Part shown: piece after piece, positions 18,870 through 29,144 of the stretch | How the letters are laid out: each line of letters starts with the position of its first letter | How positions within the stretch are numbered: the stretch's first letter is position 1 | DNA from: Microbacterium sp. PM5 | GTDB taxonomy: Bacteria > Actinomycetota > Actinomycetes > Actinomycetales > Microbacteriaceae | NCBI RefSeq assembly: GCF_003293595.1 | Contig: NZ_CP022162.1 | Coordinates: forward strand, 775,737-839,736 | Direction of reading: 5' to 3' | DNA length: 64,000 nucleotides | Notes under the pieces: generated by a model | The model's database searches: none | The model's input: the letters and a program-made list of their open reading frames with translations, nothing else | Told to the model about the DNA's origin: nothing | Program-made: the position numbers and the translations under genes

Positions 18870-20669
18870 ATGTCTCTCGACACCGCGGCCGTGCCGCGAC
18901 CACCTGCCCGCGGAGCTGCCGCTCCTGTGATGACCGGCGCCCAGGCCGTCGTCCGATCCCTGGACATGCTCGGGGTCACGGACGTCTTCGGTCTGCCCGG
19001 CGGCGCCATCATGCCGGTGTATGACCCCCTGATGGACGATGAGGCGGTGCGCCACATCCTCGTCCGTCACGAGCAGGGCGCCGGCCACGCGGCGGAGGGA
19101 TATGCCGCCGCATCCGGACGCACGGGCGTGGCGATCGCGACGTCCGGTCCGGGCGCGACCAACCTGGTCACCGCCATCGCCGACGCCTACATGGATTCGG
19201 TCCCGCTGGTCTGCCTCACCGGCCAGGTGTTCAGCCACCTCATGGGCACCGACGCCTTCCAGGAGGCGGACATCGTCGGCATCACCATGCCGATCACGAA
19301 GCACTCGTTCCTGGTCAAGACAGCCGAGGAGATTCCCGCCGCGATCGCGGCGGCGTTCGAGATCGCCTCGACGGGCCGGCCCGGACCCGTCCTCGTCGAC
19401 ATCACGAAGGATGCGCAGCAGGCCTCGGCACCGTTCGTGTGGCCCCCGAAGATCGAGCTGCCCGGATATCGCCCCGTGACGAAGGCCCACGGCAAGCAGA
19501 TCCAGGCGGCGGCGCAGTTGATCGCGCATGCGAAGAAGCCCGTGCTGTACGTCGGTGGCGGCGTCATCCGCGCCCGTGCCGCGGCGGAGCTGCGCGTGTT
19601 CGCCGAAGCGACCGGCGCCCCCGTCGTCACGACGCTGATGGCGCGCGGAGCGTTCCCCGACTCGCACCCGCAGAACCTCGGCATGCCCGGGATGCACGGC
19701 ACGGTGCCCGCGGTGCTCGCCCTGCAGGAGTCCGATCTGATCGTCGCCCTGGGCGCGCGCTTCGACGACCGCGTCACCGGAAAGGCCGACGAGTTCGCGC
19801 CGAACGCGCAGGTCGTCCACGTCGACATCGACCCGGCGGAGATCTCGAAGATCCGCACGGCCGACGTGCCGATCGTGGGGGATCTGAAGGAGGTGCTCGT
19901 CGACCTGGATGCCGCCTTCCAGAGCGCCCGCGCCGATCACACGCCCGACATCGCCGAGTGGTGGTCGTACCTGGATGGTCTGGTCACCGAGTTCCCGCTG
20001 GGCTACGCCGAGCCGGAGGACGGCCTCCTTGCTCCGCAGTACGTCATCAAGCGCATCGGCGAGCTCACCGGGCCCGAGGCCGTCTACGCCGCCGGCGTCG
20101 GACAGCATCAGATGTGGGCGGCGCAGTTCATCGGCTACGAGCGCCCCAACGCGTGGCTCAACTCCGGCGGTGCCGGAACGATGGGCTACTCGGTACCGGC
20201 CGCGATGGGCGCCAAGGTCGCCGAGCCCGACCGCGTCGTGTGGGCGATCGACGGCGACGGCTGCTTCCAGATGACGAATCAGGAACTGGCCACGTGCGTG
20301 CTGAACGACATCCCGATCAAGGTCGCGATCATCAACAACTCGAGCCTCGGCATGGTGCGCCAGTGGCAGACGCTGTTCTTCGCGGGACGTCACTCCAACA
20401 CCGATCTCAACACGGGTCACGGGACAGTGCGCGTGCCCGATTTCGTGAAGCTCGCGGAGGCCTATGGCTGCCTCGGCATCCGTGTGGAGAAGCTCGAAGA
20501 GGTGGATGCCGCCATCACGCTGGCACTCGAGACGAACGATCGACCGGTCGTGATCGACTTCGTCGTGTCGGCCGACGCGATGGTGTGGCCGATGGTCCCG
20601 CAGGGCGTCAGCAACAGCTTCGTCCAGTACGCCCGCGATCATGCGCCCAGCTTCGACGGGGAGGACTGA
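18870..20669 (+). CDS. ilvB: Acetolactate synthase large subunit
   Basis: 599-residue thiamine-diphosphate enzyme, first common step of valine, leucine and isoleucine synthesis. The cofactor-activating Glu sits in [14 protein letters not shown], and the thiamine/Mg motif is [12 protein letters not shown]...NN. The start ATG follows CGAGG with seven bases between. The 59-bp gap from ilvD contains a small hairpin (AGGGCGG at 18823-18829 with CCGCCCT at 18834-18840). ilvN follows by one base and ilvC by 71 bp, so ilvBNC is one unit. Confidence 0.96.
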   Translation: MSLDTAAVPRPPARGAAAPVMTGAQAVVRSLDMLGVTDVFGLPGGAIMPVYDPLMDDEAVRHILVRHEQGAGHAAEGYAAASGRTGVAIATSGPGATNLVTAIADAYMDSVPLVCLTGQVFSHLMGTDAFQEADIVGITMPITKHSFLVKTAEEIPAAIAAAFEIASTGRPGPVLVDITKDAQQASAPFVWPPKIELPGYRPVTKAHGKQIQAAAQLIAHAKKPVLYVGGGVIRARAAAELRVFAEATGAPVVTTLMARGAFPDSHPQNLGMPGMHGTVPAVLALQESDLIVALGARFDDRVTGKADEFAPNAQVVHVDIDPAEISKIRTADVPIVGDLKEVLVDLDAAFQSARADHTPDIAEWWSYLDGLVTEFPLGYAEPEDGLLAPQYVIKRIGELTGPEAVYAAGVGQHQMWAAQFIGYERPNAWLNSGGAGTMGYSVPAAMGAKVAEPDRVVWAIDGDGCFQMTNQELATCVLNDIPIKVAIINNSSLGMVRQWQTLFFAGRHSNTDLNTGHGTVRVPDFVKLAEAYGCLGIRVEKLEEVDAAITLALETNDRPVVIDFVVSADAMVWPMVPQGVSNSFVQYARDHAPSFDGED

Positions 20670-20670
20670 G

Positions 20671-21180
20671 ATGAGCCGTCATGTCCTGAGTCTTCTGGTC
20701 GAGAACAAGCCGGGTCTGCTGACCCGGGTGGCCGGCCTGTTCGCCCGCCGCGGCTTCAACATCGAGTCGCTCGCGGTGGGCGTCACCGAGGTGCCCGGCC
20801 TGTCGCGCATCACGGTCGTCGTCGACGTCGAGGAGCTCCCGCTGGAGCAGGTGACCAAGCAGCTGAACAAGCTGATCAACGTCATCAAGATCGTCGAACT
20901 GGAGCCGGCGGCGTCCGTACAGCGCGATCACATGCTGATCAAGGTGCGCGCCGACAACCAGACGCGCTCCAACGTGATCGAGGTCGTGAACCTCTTCCGT
21001 GCGTCCGTGGTCGACTATGCGACGGACGCCCTCGTCGTCGAGGTCACGGGTGATCGCGGCAAGATCGACGCCATCCTTCGCGCCCTCGAGCCGTTCGGCA
21101 TCAAGGAGCTCGCCCAGTCGGGCCTGTTGGCCATCGGCCGCGGCGGCAAGTCCATCACCGAACGCGTCCTGCGCGGCTGA
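20671..21180 (+). CDS. ilvN: Acetolactate synthase small (regulatory) subunit
   Basis: 169-residue ACT-domain protein that activates IlvB and confers feedback inhibition by valine. The N-terminal HVLSLLVENKPGLLTRVAGLFARRGFNIESLAVG is the conserved effector-binding ACT domain (given here only as family positions 3-36). ATG 20671 lies one base after the ilvB stop, preceded by GGAGG; an earlier in-frame start would lie inside ilvB. Length matches the actinobacterial and long ilvH/ilvN class. Confidence 0.95.
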   Translation: MSRHVLSLLVENKPGLLTRVAGLFARRGFNIESLAVGVTEVPGLSRITVVVDVEELPLEQVTKQLNKLINVIKIVELEPAASVQRDHMLIKVRADNQTRSNVIEVVNLFRASVVDYATDALVVEVTGDRGKIDAILRALEPFGIKELAQSGLLAIGRGGKSITERVLRG

Positions 21181-21221
21181 TTCCCTCACGGGCGCCTCGA
21201 CTCGCTGCGCCCGCTCAATGA

Positions 21222-22277
<1,056 letters not shown>

Positions 22278-22328
22278 CCTCGTCCAGACCTCGGCACACC
22301 CGCCGAGAAGGCTTGCGAAAGCCACACC

Positions 22329-22361
22329 GGCCCGGCCCCCACACAAGGGGGCCGGGCCTTT
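22329..22361 (+). terminator. Terminator after ilvC
   Basis: Perfect 12-bp stem GGCCCGGCCCCC (22329-22340) with GGGGGCCGGGCC (22347-22358), six-base loop, followed by TTT. Confidence 0.85.
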
Positions 22362-22368
22362 CGCTTGC

Positions 22369-22374
22369 TAGCGT
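22369..22374 (+). promoter_or_regulatory. -10 element of leaderless cutC
   Basis: TAGCGT six bases before ATG 22381, just past the ilvC terminator. Confidence 0.5.
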
Positions 22375-22380
22375 GACAGG

Positions 22381-23106
22381 ATGACCGTCGCGTTGGAGAT
22401 CGCCGTTCAGGATGTCGCGGGCGCCCGCGCCGCCATCGACGCAGGAGCGGACCGGCTCGAGCTCTGCCAGGCGCTGGCTGTCGGTGGGCTCACGCCGTCG
22501 ATCGCGCTGGTGGAGATGACGGTCGCCGCTGTCGGCGGGGAACGCGTGAACGTGCTCGTGCGTCCCCGCGCGGGAGGATTCGTCTACGACGACGACGAGA
22601 TCGCCCTCGTCGCCGCCGACATCCACGCGGTGATGGCCGCCGGGGCCGCGGGTGTCGTCGTCGGCGCACTGACTCGCGACGGGCACGTGGACGCGGCGGC
22701 GCTGCGCAGGTGGAGAGACGCCGCCGGCGACGGCACGCTCGTCTTCCACCGGGCGATCGACGCGGCAGACTCGCCGCTCGCCGTTCTCGATGGGCTCGCC
22801 GCGGCCGGTGTCGACCGTGTGCTGAGCTCGGGCGGGGCCGCGCGATCGGTCGACGGCACGGAGGTGCTGCGACGTCTGGTCTCGGCGGGCACCGGTGTCG
22901 AGATCATGGCCGGCGGCGGCATCCGCGTGGGCGACATCGCGCGTATCGCGGACGCGGGCGTCGACGCCGTGCATCTGTCCGCCCGGGCCGTCACCGGTCT
23001 CGACGTCCCGTCGGGGCCCGGGGGAGGAACGGGCGGCCACGACGTCACCGACCCGGTCGTGGTGGCGGCAGCTGCGGCCGCGGTGCGCAGTACGCTTTCG
23101 GAGTGA
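22381..23106 (+). CDS. cutC: CutC family protein
   Basis: 241-residue TIM-barrel protein of the CutC family, linked by older genetics to copper homeostasis, though its chemistry is unsettled. Conserved pieces are IAVQDVAGARAAIDAGADRLELC, LVRPRAGGFVYDDDE (residues about 60-74), FHRAID and the metal-site VLSSGGA. It starts at the leaderless ATG 22381. A downstream membrane protein gene overlaps it by four bases, so the two may be co-transcribed. Confidence 0.9.
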   Translation: MTVALEIAVQDVAGARAAIDAGADRLELCQALAVGGLTPSIALVEMTVAAVGGERVNVLVRPRAGGFVYDDDEIALVAADIHAVMAAGAAGVVVGALTRDGHVDAAALRRWRDAAGDGTLVFHRAIDAADSPLAVLDGLAAAGVDRVLSSGGAARSVDGTEVLRRLVSAGTGVEIMAGGGIRVGDIARIADAGVDAVHLSARAVTGLDVPSGPGGGTGGHDVTDPVVVAAAAAAVRSTLSE

Positions 23107-23618
23107 GCACGCCACGTGATGACGACGCCCTGACCTGGGACGGCGACGACGATCCCACTCTCGACGTGGGACACCGTCCCACCGTCGAGTCGACGCCCGA
23201 GCCGGCGCCCGAGCCGGAACCGGCCGTGCTTCCCGACGGATTCACCGCCGTCGGCAAGGGCAGCGCCACCGTCGGCCACATCGACGCGGACGGCACCGTC
23301 ACGATGCCCGATGAGCCGACGCAGATGTCGAACGCGATGCTCGTGACGCTCGGCATCCTCGCCGGTGCCTACCTGCTCTTCACGATCGGCTGGATCATCG
23401 GCGGCCTGCGTCTGCAGGGCACGGCGGAGTTCCTGGTCAGCCCGGTGGGATACGCGGCGGCCCTGTGGCTGGCCGTCGCAGCGGCGCCGGTCTGGTTCCT
23501 CACGGTGTTCGTCCTGACGCGCGCCGCGAAGGCGTGGGTACGCGTGCTGCTGTTGGTCGGCGGGCTCGCGCTGCTCGTGCCGTGGCCGTTCATCCTCGTC
23601 GGGGCGGTGGGACGATGA
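23103..23618 (+). CDS. Acidic membrane protein of unknown function
   Basis: 171 residues from the GTG overlapping the cutC stop. The first 70 residues are acidic and low in structure, with a Pro-Glu stretch (TPEPAPEPEPA), followed by three hydrophobic segments (about residues 80-100, 117-138 and 148-168). I do not recognise a characterised family; it seems to pair with the next small membrane protein, whose start overlaps it by four bases. Confidence 0.75.
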   Translation: MSTPRDDDALTWDGDDDPTLDVGHRPTVESTPEPAPEPEPAVLPDGFTAVGKGSATVGHIDADGTVTMPDEPTQMSNAMLVTLGILAGAYLLFTIGWIIGGLRLQGTAEFLVSPVGYAAALWLAVAAAPVWFLTVFVLTRAAKAWVRVLLLVGGLALLVPWPFILVGAVGR

Positions 23619-23968
23619 CCACGAGTGCTCCCACCCCGCAGCGGACGCGTGTGCTGCCCACCTGGCTGATCGTCGCCATCTCGGTCGTGTTCGGCCTGTT
23701 CTACGCCTATTTCGTGTGGAACGCCGTCGGCTTCCTCTCGCAGGCGGCCTCCGGCGCGCAGCCGCTGAACGCCTACGGCTGGTTCGTGCTGCTGCTGTCG
23801 GTTCTGTTCCCGCTGATCGCGTTCGGTGTCGCCTTCGCCGTCGGCTGGCGGCGGAGGTGGTGGGAGTTCGCGCTCGTCCTCATCGCCGGTCTCTGCGTCG
23901 TCGCGGTGTTCTGGCTGAACATCCTGACGTACACGGTCGGACCGTCCGGCTCCTCGATGCTCGGCTGA
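23615..23968 (+). CDS. Small three-TM membrane protein
   Basis: 117 residues with three membrane segments (about residues 14-36, 52-72 and 82-103) and a Thr/Pro-rich N-terminus. The ATG overlaps the preceding gene's stop by four bases, so the two are translationally coupled and may form a complex. Function unknown; no motif seen. Confidence 0.72.
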   Translation: MTTSAPTPQRTRVLPTWLIVAISVVFGLFYAYFVWNAVGFLSQAASGAQPLNAYGWFVLLLSVLFPLIAFGVAFAVGWRRRWWEFALVLIAGLCVVAVFWLNILTYTVGPSGSSMLG

Positions 23969-24072
23969 GGGATCGCTTTTCCCCGGTCGTCACACGGTCG
24001 GGGGCGTTGCGGTGCGACCGGTAGGCTGGCATCCTTCCACCCGCTCCGATCCTGCGCAAAGGTCCTGCCGCT

Positions 24073-25677
24073 GTGTCCAAGCCTGTCGTCCTCATCGCCG
24101 AAGAACTCTCACCCGCCACGATCGACGCCCTGGGGCCGGACTTCGATGTCCGTCAGGTCGACGGCACCGACCGTCCCGCGCTCCTGTCGGCGCTGGCCGA
24201 CGCCCACGCCATCCTGATCCGGTCGGCGACGAAGGTGGATGCCGAGGCGATCGCCGCGGCTCCCGTGCTCAAGGTCGTCGCGCGCGCCGGCGTCGGACTG
24301 GACAACGTCGACATCAAGGCCGCCACGGCGGCCGGCGTCATGGTCGTCAACGCGCCGACCTCCAACATCATCTCGGCGGCCGAGTTGACGATCGGGCACA
24401 TCCTCAGCCTTGCCCGGCACATCCCGGCCGCACATGCTTCGCTCGCCGCCGGTGCGTGGAAGCGCAGCTCCTTCACGGGCACGGAACTCTTCGAGAAGAC
24501 GGTCGGCATCATCGGCCTCGGCCGCATCGGCGCCCTCATCGCCGCGCGTCTGCAGGCATTCGGCGTGAGTGTCGTGGCGTACGACCCGTACGTCACGCCG
24601 ACGCGCGCACAGCAGCTCGGTGTGACGCTGCTGAGCTTGGACGACCTGCTCGCGCAGAGCGACTTCGTCACGATCCACATGCCGAAGACGCCCGAGACGA
24701 CGGGCATGATCGGCGCGGCGCAGTTCGCGCTGATGAAGCCGACCGCGTACGTGGTGAATGTCGCGCGTGGCGGGCTCATCGACGAGGAGGCGCTGCACAC
24801 AGCGCTGACCACGGGTGAGATCGCCGGCGCCGGCCTCGACGTGTTCACGAGCGAGCCGCCGAAGGCCGACGGCACCGCGTTCCCGCTGCTGTCGCTGCCG
24901 AACGTCGTCGTCACCCCGCATCTGGGTGCCTCGACCGATGAAGCGCAGGAGAAGGCCGGCATCTCGGTGGCCCGTTCGGTCAAGCTCGCCCTCGAAGGCG
25001 ACCTCGTGCCCGACGCCGTCAACGTCGCCGGCGGCGTCATCGACCCGTTCGTGCGTCCCGGCATCGCCCTCGTCGAGCAGCTCGGACAGGTCTTCTCGGG
25101 CCTTGCGACCAGCGCCCTCACGAGCCTCGACATCGAGGTGCGCGGCGAGCTCGCTGCGTACGACGTGAGCGTGTACCGCCTCGCGGCGCTGAAGGGCATC
25201 TTCACGAAGATCGTCAGCGAGAACGTGTCGTACGTGAATGCGCCGCTGTTCGCCGAGCAGCGCGGCATCGAGACGCGCTTGATCGTCGAGGCGGACAGCC
25301 CGCTGTACCGCAACATCACGATCCTGCGCGGCACCCTTTCGGACGGCACCGTTCTCGAAGTGGCCGGAACGCTTGCCGGCACGCGGATGGTCCCGAAGAT
25401 CGTCGGCATCAACGGCTACGAGATCGAGGTGCCGATCGACAAGCACCACATCCTCATGCGCTATGCGGACCGCCCGGGCATCGTCGCGATCTACGGGCAG
25501 AAGCTCGGTGAGGCGGGGATCAACATCGCCGGTCTGTTCGTCGCTCAGCCCGACGCCTCGGGTCGCGCTCTCTCGGTGCTCACGGTCGATCAGCCCGTGC
25601 CGGACGCGATCCTCGACGACACCCGCGAGGCCATCGGCGCCGACCTCTTCCGTCAGCTGGAGATCGTCGAAGCCTGA
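24073..25677 (+). CDS. serA: D-3-phosphoglycerate dehydrogenase
   Basis: 534 residues, the long type with a C-terminal regulatory ACT domain, opening the serine pathway by oxidising 3-phosphoglycerate. The NAD-binding GLGRIGALIAARLQAFG lies near residues 145-161, the catalytic Arg/Glu/His set is in RSATKVDAE, VVNVARGGLIDEEAL and TPHLGAST; the intervening ASB domain spans about 315-455 and the ACT domain 460-534. GTG 24073 is preceded by AAAGG. A TAGGCT element 50 bases upstream is the likely promoter. Serine feedback through the ACT domain is expected. Confidence 0.95.
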   Translation: MSKPVVLIAEELSPATIDALGPDFDVRQVDGTDRPALLSALADAHAILIRSATKVDAEAIAAAPVLKVVARAGVGLDNVDIKAATAAGVMVVNAPTSNIISAAELTIGHILSLARHIPAAHASLAAGAWKRSSFTGTELFEKTVGIIGLGRIGALIAARLQAFGVSVVAYDPYVTPTRAQQLGVTLLSLDDLLAQSDFVTIHMPKTPETTGMIGAAQFALMKPTAYVVNVARGGLIDEEALHTALTTGEIAGAGLDVFTSEPPKADGTAFPLLSLPNVVVTPHLGASTDEAQEKAGISVARSVKLALEGDLVPDAVNVAGGVIDPFVRPGIALVEQLGQVFSGLATSALTSLDIEVRGELAAYDVSVYRLAALKGIFTKIVSENVSYVNAPLFAEQRGIETRLIVEADSPLYRNITILRGTLSDGTVLEVAGTLAGTRMVPKIVGINGYEIEVPIDKHHILMRYADRPGIVAIYGQKLGEAGINIAGLFVAQPDASGRALSVLTVDQPVPDAILDDTREAIGADLFRQLEIVEA

Positions 25678-25720
25678 TCCCGCGCCCGCGGGTGTTCGCC
25701 GTGCCACGGCATCCCGTCGT

Positions 25721-25798
25721 CGAGCCGCCATGACCTCTCCGAGCCGCTACGGTTTGGCGCGCAGCACCATAGCGGCTCGGTGAGAACGTGGCGGCTCG
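25721..25798. repeat. Nested inverted repeats between convergent genes
   Basis: Two nested perfect palindromes: the outer arms CGAGCCGCCA (25721-25730) and TGGCGGCTCG (25789-25798), and the inner arms CCGAGCCGCTA (25739-25749) and TAGCGGCTCGG (25770-25780). The core GAGCCGC thus occurs four times. It fills most of the 138-bp gap between serA and the convergent TetR gene and may end transcription from both sides, or be a REP-like element. Confidence 0.75.
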
Positions 25799-25815
25799 GC
25801 AGGATGCGTGCGGGG

Positions 25816-26358
25816 TCAGCGGACCGCGCGCTCGACGAGAGCGACCAGCGCGTCCAGCGCGGCGCCGCGGGGGACCGGCCCCGGGATCGATCCGCCCGAC
25901 AGCGCGTTGTTGAAGTACAGGCCGTCGCCCACGAGCATCACGAGATCGAGCGCGGCGCCGTCGGGAGCGTACGGACGCAGGGCGTCCGCCCACTTCTCCC
26001 TGACCTCGCGCAGTGCTTCAGCGGCCTGGCCGTTCCCGCCCTGGGCCAGGCGGGAGGTGGCGAGGATGACGCGGTCGATCGGGTCGTTCGACATGACCGA
26101 TGAATGCAGATAGTGGGCGATGGGGCCGCCCGGGTAGGTCGACATCGCCGCGACGTCCTCGTCGACGAGGGTCTGGAGGCGTTCGATGAGACCTGCCTCG
26201 AGCATCTCCTTCGAGGCGAAGTGGTAGAGCAGGCCGCCTTTGGAGACACCCGCGGCCCGCGCCGTGGCATCGATCGTCGCCGCTCGCTCGCCCTCGTCCA
26301 CGAGGATCGCCTCGAAGGCGTCGAGCACCTTCTCGCGGGCCAGGGGAGGGCGACTCAT
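25816..26358 (-). CDS. TetR family repressor of the adjacent exporter
   Basis: 180 residues. The helix-turn-helix is at about residues 8-52 (REKVLDAFEAILVDEG, ATARAAGVSKGGLLYHFASKEML). The C-terminal domain is of the compact tetracyclin-like type. The ATG at 26358 is chosen over a longer frame that runs through the divergent promoter. It faces the MFS gene with 64 bp between. Confidence 0.88.
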   Translation of the reverse strand: MSRPPLAREKVLDAFEAILVDEGERAATIDATARAAGVSKGGLLYHFASKEMLEAGLIERLQTLVDEDVAAMSTYPGGPIAHYLHSSVMSNDPIDRVILATSRLAQGGNGQAAEALREVREKWADALRPYAPDGAALDLVMLVGDGLYFNNALSGGSIPGPVPRGAALDALVALVERAVR

Positions 26359-26396
26359 GGTCTCGATCGTATCCAGCGAGCGGCATCCATGTCTGT

Positions 26397-26416
26397 TACT
26401 ATACCGGCTGGACGGT
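26397..26416 (+). promoter_or_regulatory. Promoter and probable TetR operator of the second exporter
   Basis: TACTAT at 26397-26402 is a probable -10 for the exporter gene. Directly after it lies ACCG (26403-26406) and CGGT (26413-26416), an imperfect palindrome with a six-base centre, positioned over the start of transcription, as expected for a repressor site. Confidence 0.5.
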
Positions 26417-26422
26417 TTACAA

Positions 26423-27973
26423 ATGATGACACTGACTGAAGAGATCACCCTGGCCGAGTCGAACGGGAAGCGCGTGGGATGGCGCGGCTGGCTCGCACTG
26501 ATCGTGCTGATGCTGCCGGTTCTGCTCGTCTCTGTGGACAACACGGTGCTGAGCTTCGCCCTGCCCGACATCGCCCTGAGCCTGAACCCCTCCAGCGCCC
26601 AGCAGCTGTGGATCATCGACGCCTATCCGCTGGTGCTCGCGGGGCTCCTGGTGACGATGGGCACGCTCGGCGACCGCTTCGGGCGTCGACGGATGCTGCT
26701 GATCGGCGCGACCGGCTTTGCCGCGGTGTCGGTGCTGGCCGCCTTCGCGCCCAGCGCCGCCTGGCTCATCGCCGCACGTGCCGGTATGGGCGTGTTCGGC
26801 GCGATGCTGATGCCGTCGACCCTGTCGCTGCTGCGCAGCATCTTCACCGACCGCGACCAGCGCCGCATGGCGATCGCGGTATGGGCGTCGATGTTCTCCG
26901 CGGGGGCGGCCCTGGGGCCGATCGTCGGCGGGATCTTGCTCGAGCACTTCGCGTGGGGCTCGGTCTTCCTCATGTCGGTGCCGGTTCTCGTGCCGCTGCT
27001 GATCCTGGCGCCGCTGCTGGTGCCCGAGAGCCGTGATCCGCGCCCTGGACGCATCGACCCGATCAGCATCGCTCTGTCGATGTTGACGATGGTGCCGATC
27101 GTCTACGCGATCAAGGAGGTCGCGGTGCACGGCTTCGGCGTGCTCCCGGTGGTGCTGACGATCGCCGGGCTCGGCTTCGGTGTCGTGTTCGTTCGCCGTC
27201 AGCTCGCTTCCGCGCAGCCGATGCTCGACATGCGGCTGTTCGCCCGTGGCACCTTCAGCGGCGCGCTGCTGGTGAACCTGCTCAGCGTCGTCTCTCTCGT
27301 GGGCTTCCTGTACTTCGTCGCGCAGCATCTGCAGCTCATCGTCGGTCTGTCGCCGATGGAGGCGGGATTCGCGCTCGTTCCCGGCATGGCGGCGATGATC
27401 GTCGCCGGACTGCTCGTCGTGCCGATCGCCCGCCGCGTCTCGGCGCGCGTGATCGTTCCGATCGCACTGTCGTTCTCGGTCATCGCCTACCTGCTCGTTC
27501 CCGGCGCGGTCGGAGACGGCGCCCTGGCGCTGCTGATCGCCGCCTTCGTGCTGCTGGGCATCGGCATCGGTGCCGCCGAGACGGTGTCGAACGAGCTCAT
27601 TCTCGCCAGTGCGCCGCCGGCGAAGGCCGGCGCGGCCAGCGCCGTGTCGGAGACGGCCTACGAGCTGGGCGCCGTCTTGGGCACGGCGGTGCTCGGCGGC
27701 ATCCTGACAGCCGCGTATCGCACGGGCATCGTGCTCCCTGCGGGTGTCGCGGGTGCCACGGCGGATGCCGCGCGCGAGACCCTGGCAGGGGCGATGACCG
27801 TCGCGGGCGCCCTGGACGGTGCCACCGCCGATGCGCTGCGCACGGCGGCGGCTCACGCTTTCGACGCGGGTGTCGGCATCACCGCGGTGATCGGAGCCGT
27901 GCTCGTCGCCATCGCAGCGGTCATCGCGGCCACTACGCTGAAGGGGTCGCGCAGCGCCCACGTCGAGCACTGA
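26423..27973 (+). CDS. DHA2 family MFS exporter
   Basis: 516 residues with 14 membrane segments. Marks of the DHA2 group are VDNTVLSFALPDI at the first helix, DAYPLVLAGLLVTMGTLGDRFGRRRML (motif A), and LGPIVGGILLEHFAW (motif C). It is like the SmvA/QacA exporters of quaternary cations. ATG 26423 has a second ATG directly after it (26426); either may be used. An upstream extension in frame crosses the operator and is rejected. Divergent from its TetR gene. Confidence 0.9.
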   Translation: MMTLTEEITLAESNGKRVGWRGWLALIVLMLPVLLVSVDNTVLSFALPDIALSLNPSSAQQLWIIDAYPLVLAGLLVTMGTLGDRFGRRRMLLIGATGFAAVSVLAAFAPSAAWLIAARAGMGVFGAMLMPSTLSLLRSIFTDRDQRRMAIAVWASMFSAGAALGPIVGGILLEHFAWGSVFLMSVPVLVPLLILAPLLVPESRDPRPGRIDPISIALSMLTMVPIVYAIKEVAVHGFGVLPVVLTIAGLGFGVVFVRRQLASAQPMLDMRLFARGTFSGALLVNLLSVVSLVGFLYFVAQHLQLIVGLSPMEAGFALVPGMAAMIVAGLLVVPIARRVSARVIVPIALSFSVIAYLLVPGAVGDGALALLIAAFVLLGIGIGAAETVSNELILASAPPAKAGAASAVSETAYELGAVLGTAVLGGILTAAYRTGIVLPAGVAGATADAARETLAGAMTVAGALDGATADALRTAAAHAFDAGVGITAVIGAVLVAIAAVIAATTLKGSRSAHVEH

Positions 27974-28042
27974 TCCGTCCTCACGGACGTCCGCACCGAC
28001 GGCGCCGCGCATGCCCGAGTACGAGCTGTGTCGAGGAGTTCC

Positions 28043-29095
28043 ATGTCGCGTGTGATCAAGCTGGCCGTCATCCCCGGTGACGGCATCGGTCCGGAGGTCG
28101 TCGCAGAGGCGGAGAAGGTGCTCGACGCCGTGACCGCGGCATCCGAGGTCACCTTCGACAAGACGCTCTTCTCCCTCGGGGCGGCGCGCTACCTCGAGAC
28201 GGGAGACACGCTCACGGACGATGATCTGGCCGCCATCGCCGCACACGACGCGATCCTGCTCGGTGCCGTCGGGGGCGTACCGGGCGATCCGCGTCTGAAG
28301 GACGCGAACATCGAGCGTGGGCTGCTGTTGAAGCTGCGGTTCTCGCTGGATCACTACGTCAATCTGCGTCCTTCGAAGCTGTATGCGGGAGCGCCGGGGC
28401 CGCTTGCCGATCCCGGTGAGATCGACTTCGTCGTGGTCCGGGAGGGCACGGAGGGCCCCTACGTCGGTAACGGCGGTTCCATCCGCACCGGGACACCGCA
28501 CGAGGTGGCCAACGAGACGTCGGTCAACACGGCCTTCGGTATCGAGCGCGTCGTCCGGTACGCGTTCGCTCATGCCGAGCGCCGCCGCAAGAAGGTGACC
28601 CTCGTGCACAAGACGAACGTCCTGGTGCACGCGGGCGGGATGTGGAAGCGGATCGTGGATGCCGTGGCATCGGAGCACCCCGAGGTGACCGTAGACTATG
28701 TGCACATCGACGCGGCCACCATCTATCTGGTCACGAACCCGGGCCGCTTCGACGTGATCGTCACCGACAACCTCTTCGGCGACATCCTCACCGACTTGGC
28801 CGGCGCCGTCACCGGAGGCATCGGCCTCGCCGCTTCGGGAAACATCAACCCCGACGGCGCGTTCCCCTCGATGTTCGAGCCCGTGCACGGCTCGGCGCCG
28901 GACATCGCGGGACAGCAGAAGGCCGACCCCACGGCCGCGATCCTCTCCGTCGCCCTCATGCTCGATCATCTCGGGCTCGCCGACGAAGCCGCGCGCGTCA
29001 CCCGCGCCGTCGAGGAGGACATCGCCCACAGGGGCTCCGCACCCCGCGCCACCGCTCAGGTCGGCGACGCCATCGCCGCCGCGGTGCAGGCGTAG
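28043..29095 (+). CDS. leuB: 3-isopropylmalate dehydrogenase
   Basis: 350 residues; oxidative decarboxylation in leucine synthesis. The N-terminal [49 protein letters not shown], and the metal-binding [12 protein letters not shown] are conserved, and the C-terminal [15 protein letters not shown] is the NAD-site motif. ATG 28043 is chosen because GAGGAG ends four bases before it; a GTG five codons earlier is possible. It heads an apparent operon with ilvE, an FAH-family gene and an MFS gene. Confidence 0.95.
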   Translation: MSRVIKLAVIPGDGIGPEVVAEAEKVLDAVTAASEVTFDKTLFSLGAARYLETGDTLTDDDLAAIAAHDAILLGAVGGVPGDPRLKDANIERGLLLKLRFSLDHYVNLRPSKLYAGAPGPLADPGEIDFVVVREGTEGPYVGNGGSIRTGTPHEVANETSVNTAFGIERVVRYAFAHAERRRKKVTLVHKTNVLVHAGGMWKRIVDAVASEHPEVTVDYVHIDAATIYLVTNPGRFDVIVTDNLFGDILTDLAGAVTGGIGLAASGNINPDGAFPSMFEPVHGSAPDIAGQQKADPTAAILSVALMLDHLGLADEAARVTRAVEEDIAHRGSAPRATAQVGDAIAAAVQA

Positions 29096-29144
29096 CCTGG
29101 AACCGCCGCACGTACGCCGACCGCTCACACCCTCAGGACACGAC

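Noticed and set aside
23969..24072. Extra small gene before serA
   Set aside because: The 104 bases hold a TAGGCT promoter and a leader with AAAGG, with no credible reading frame.
25721..25798. CRISPR-like repeats
   Set aside because: The four GAGCCGC cores are inverted, few and without spacers.
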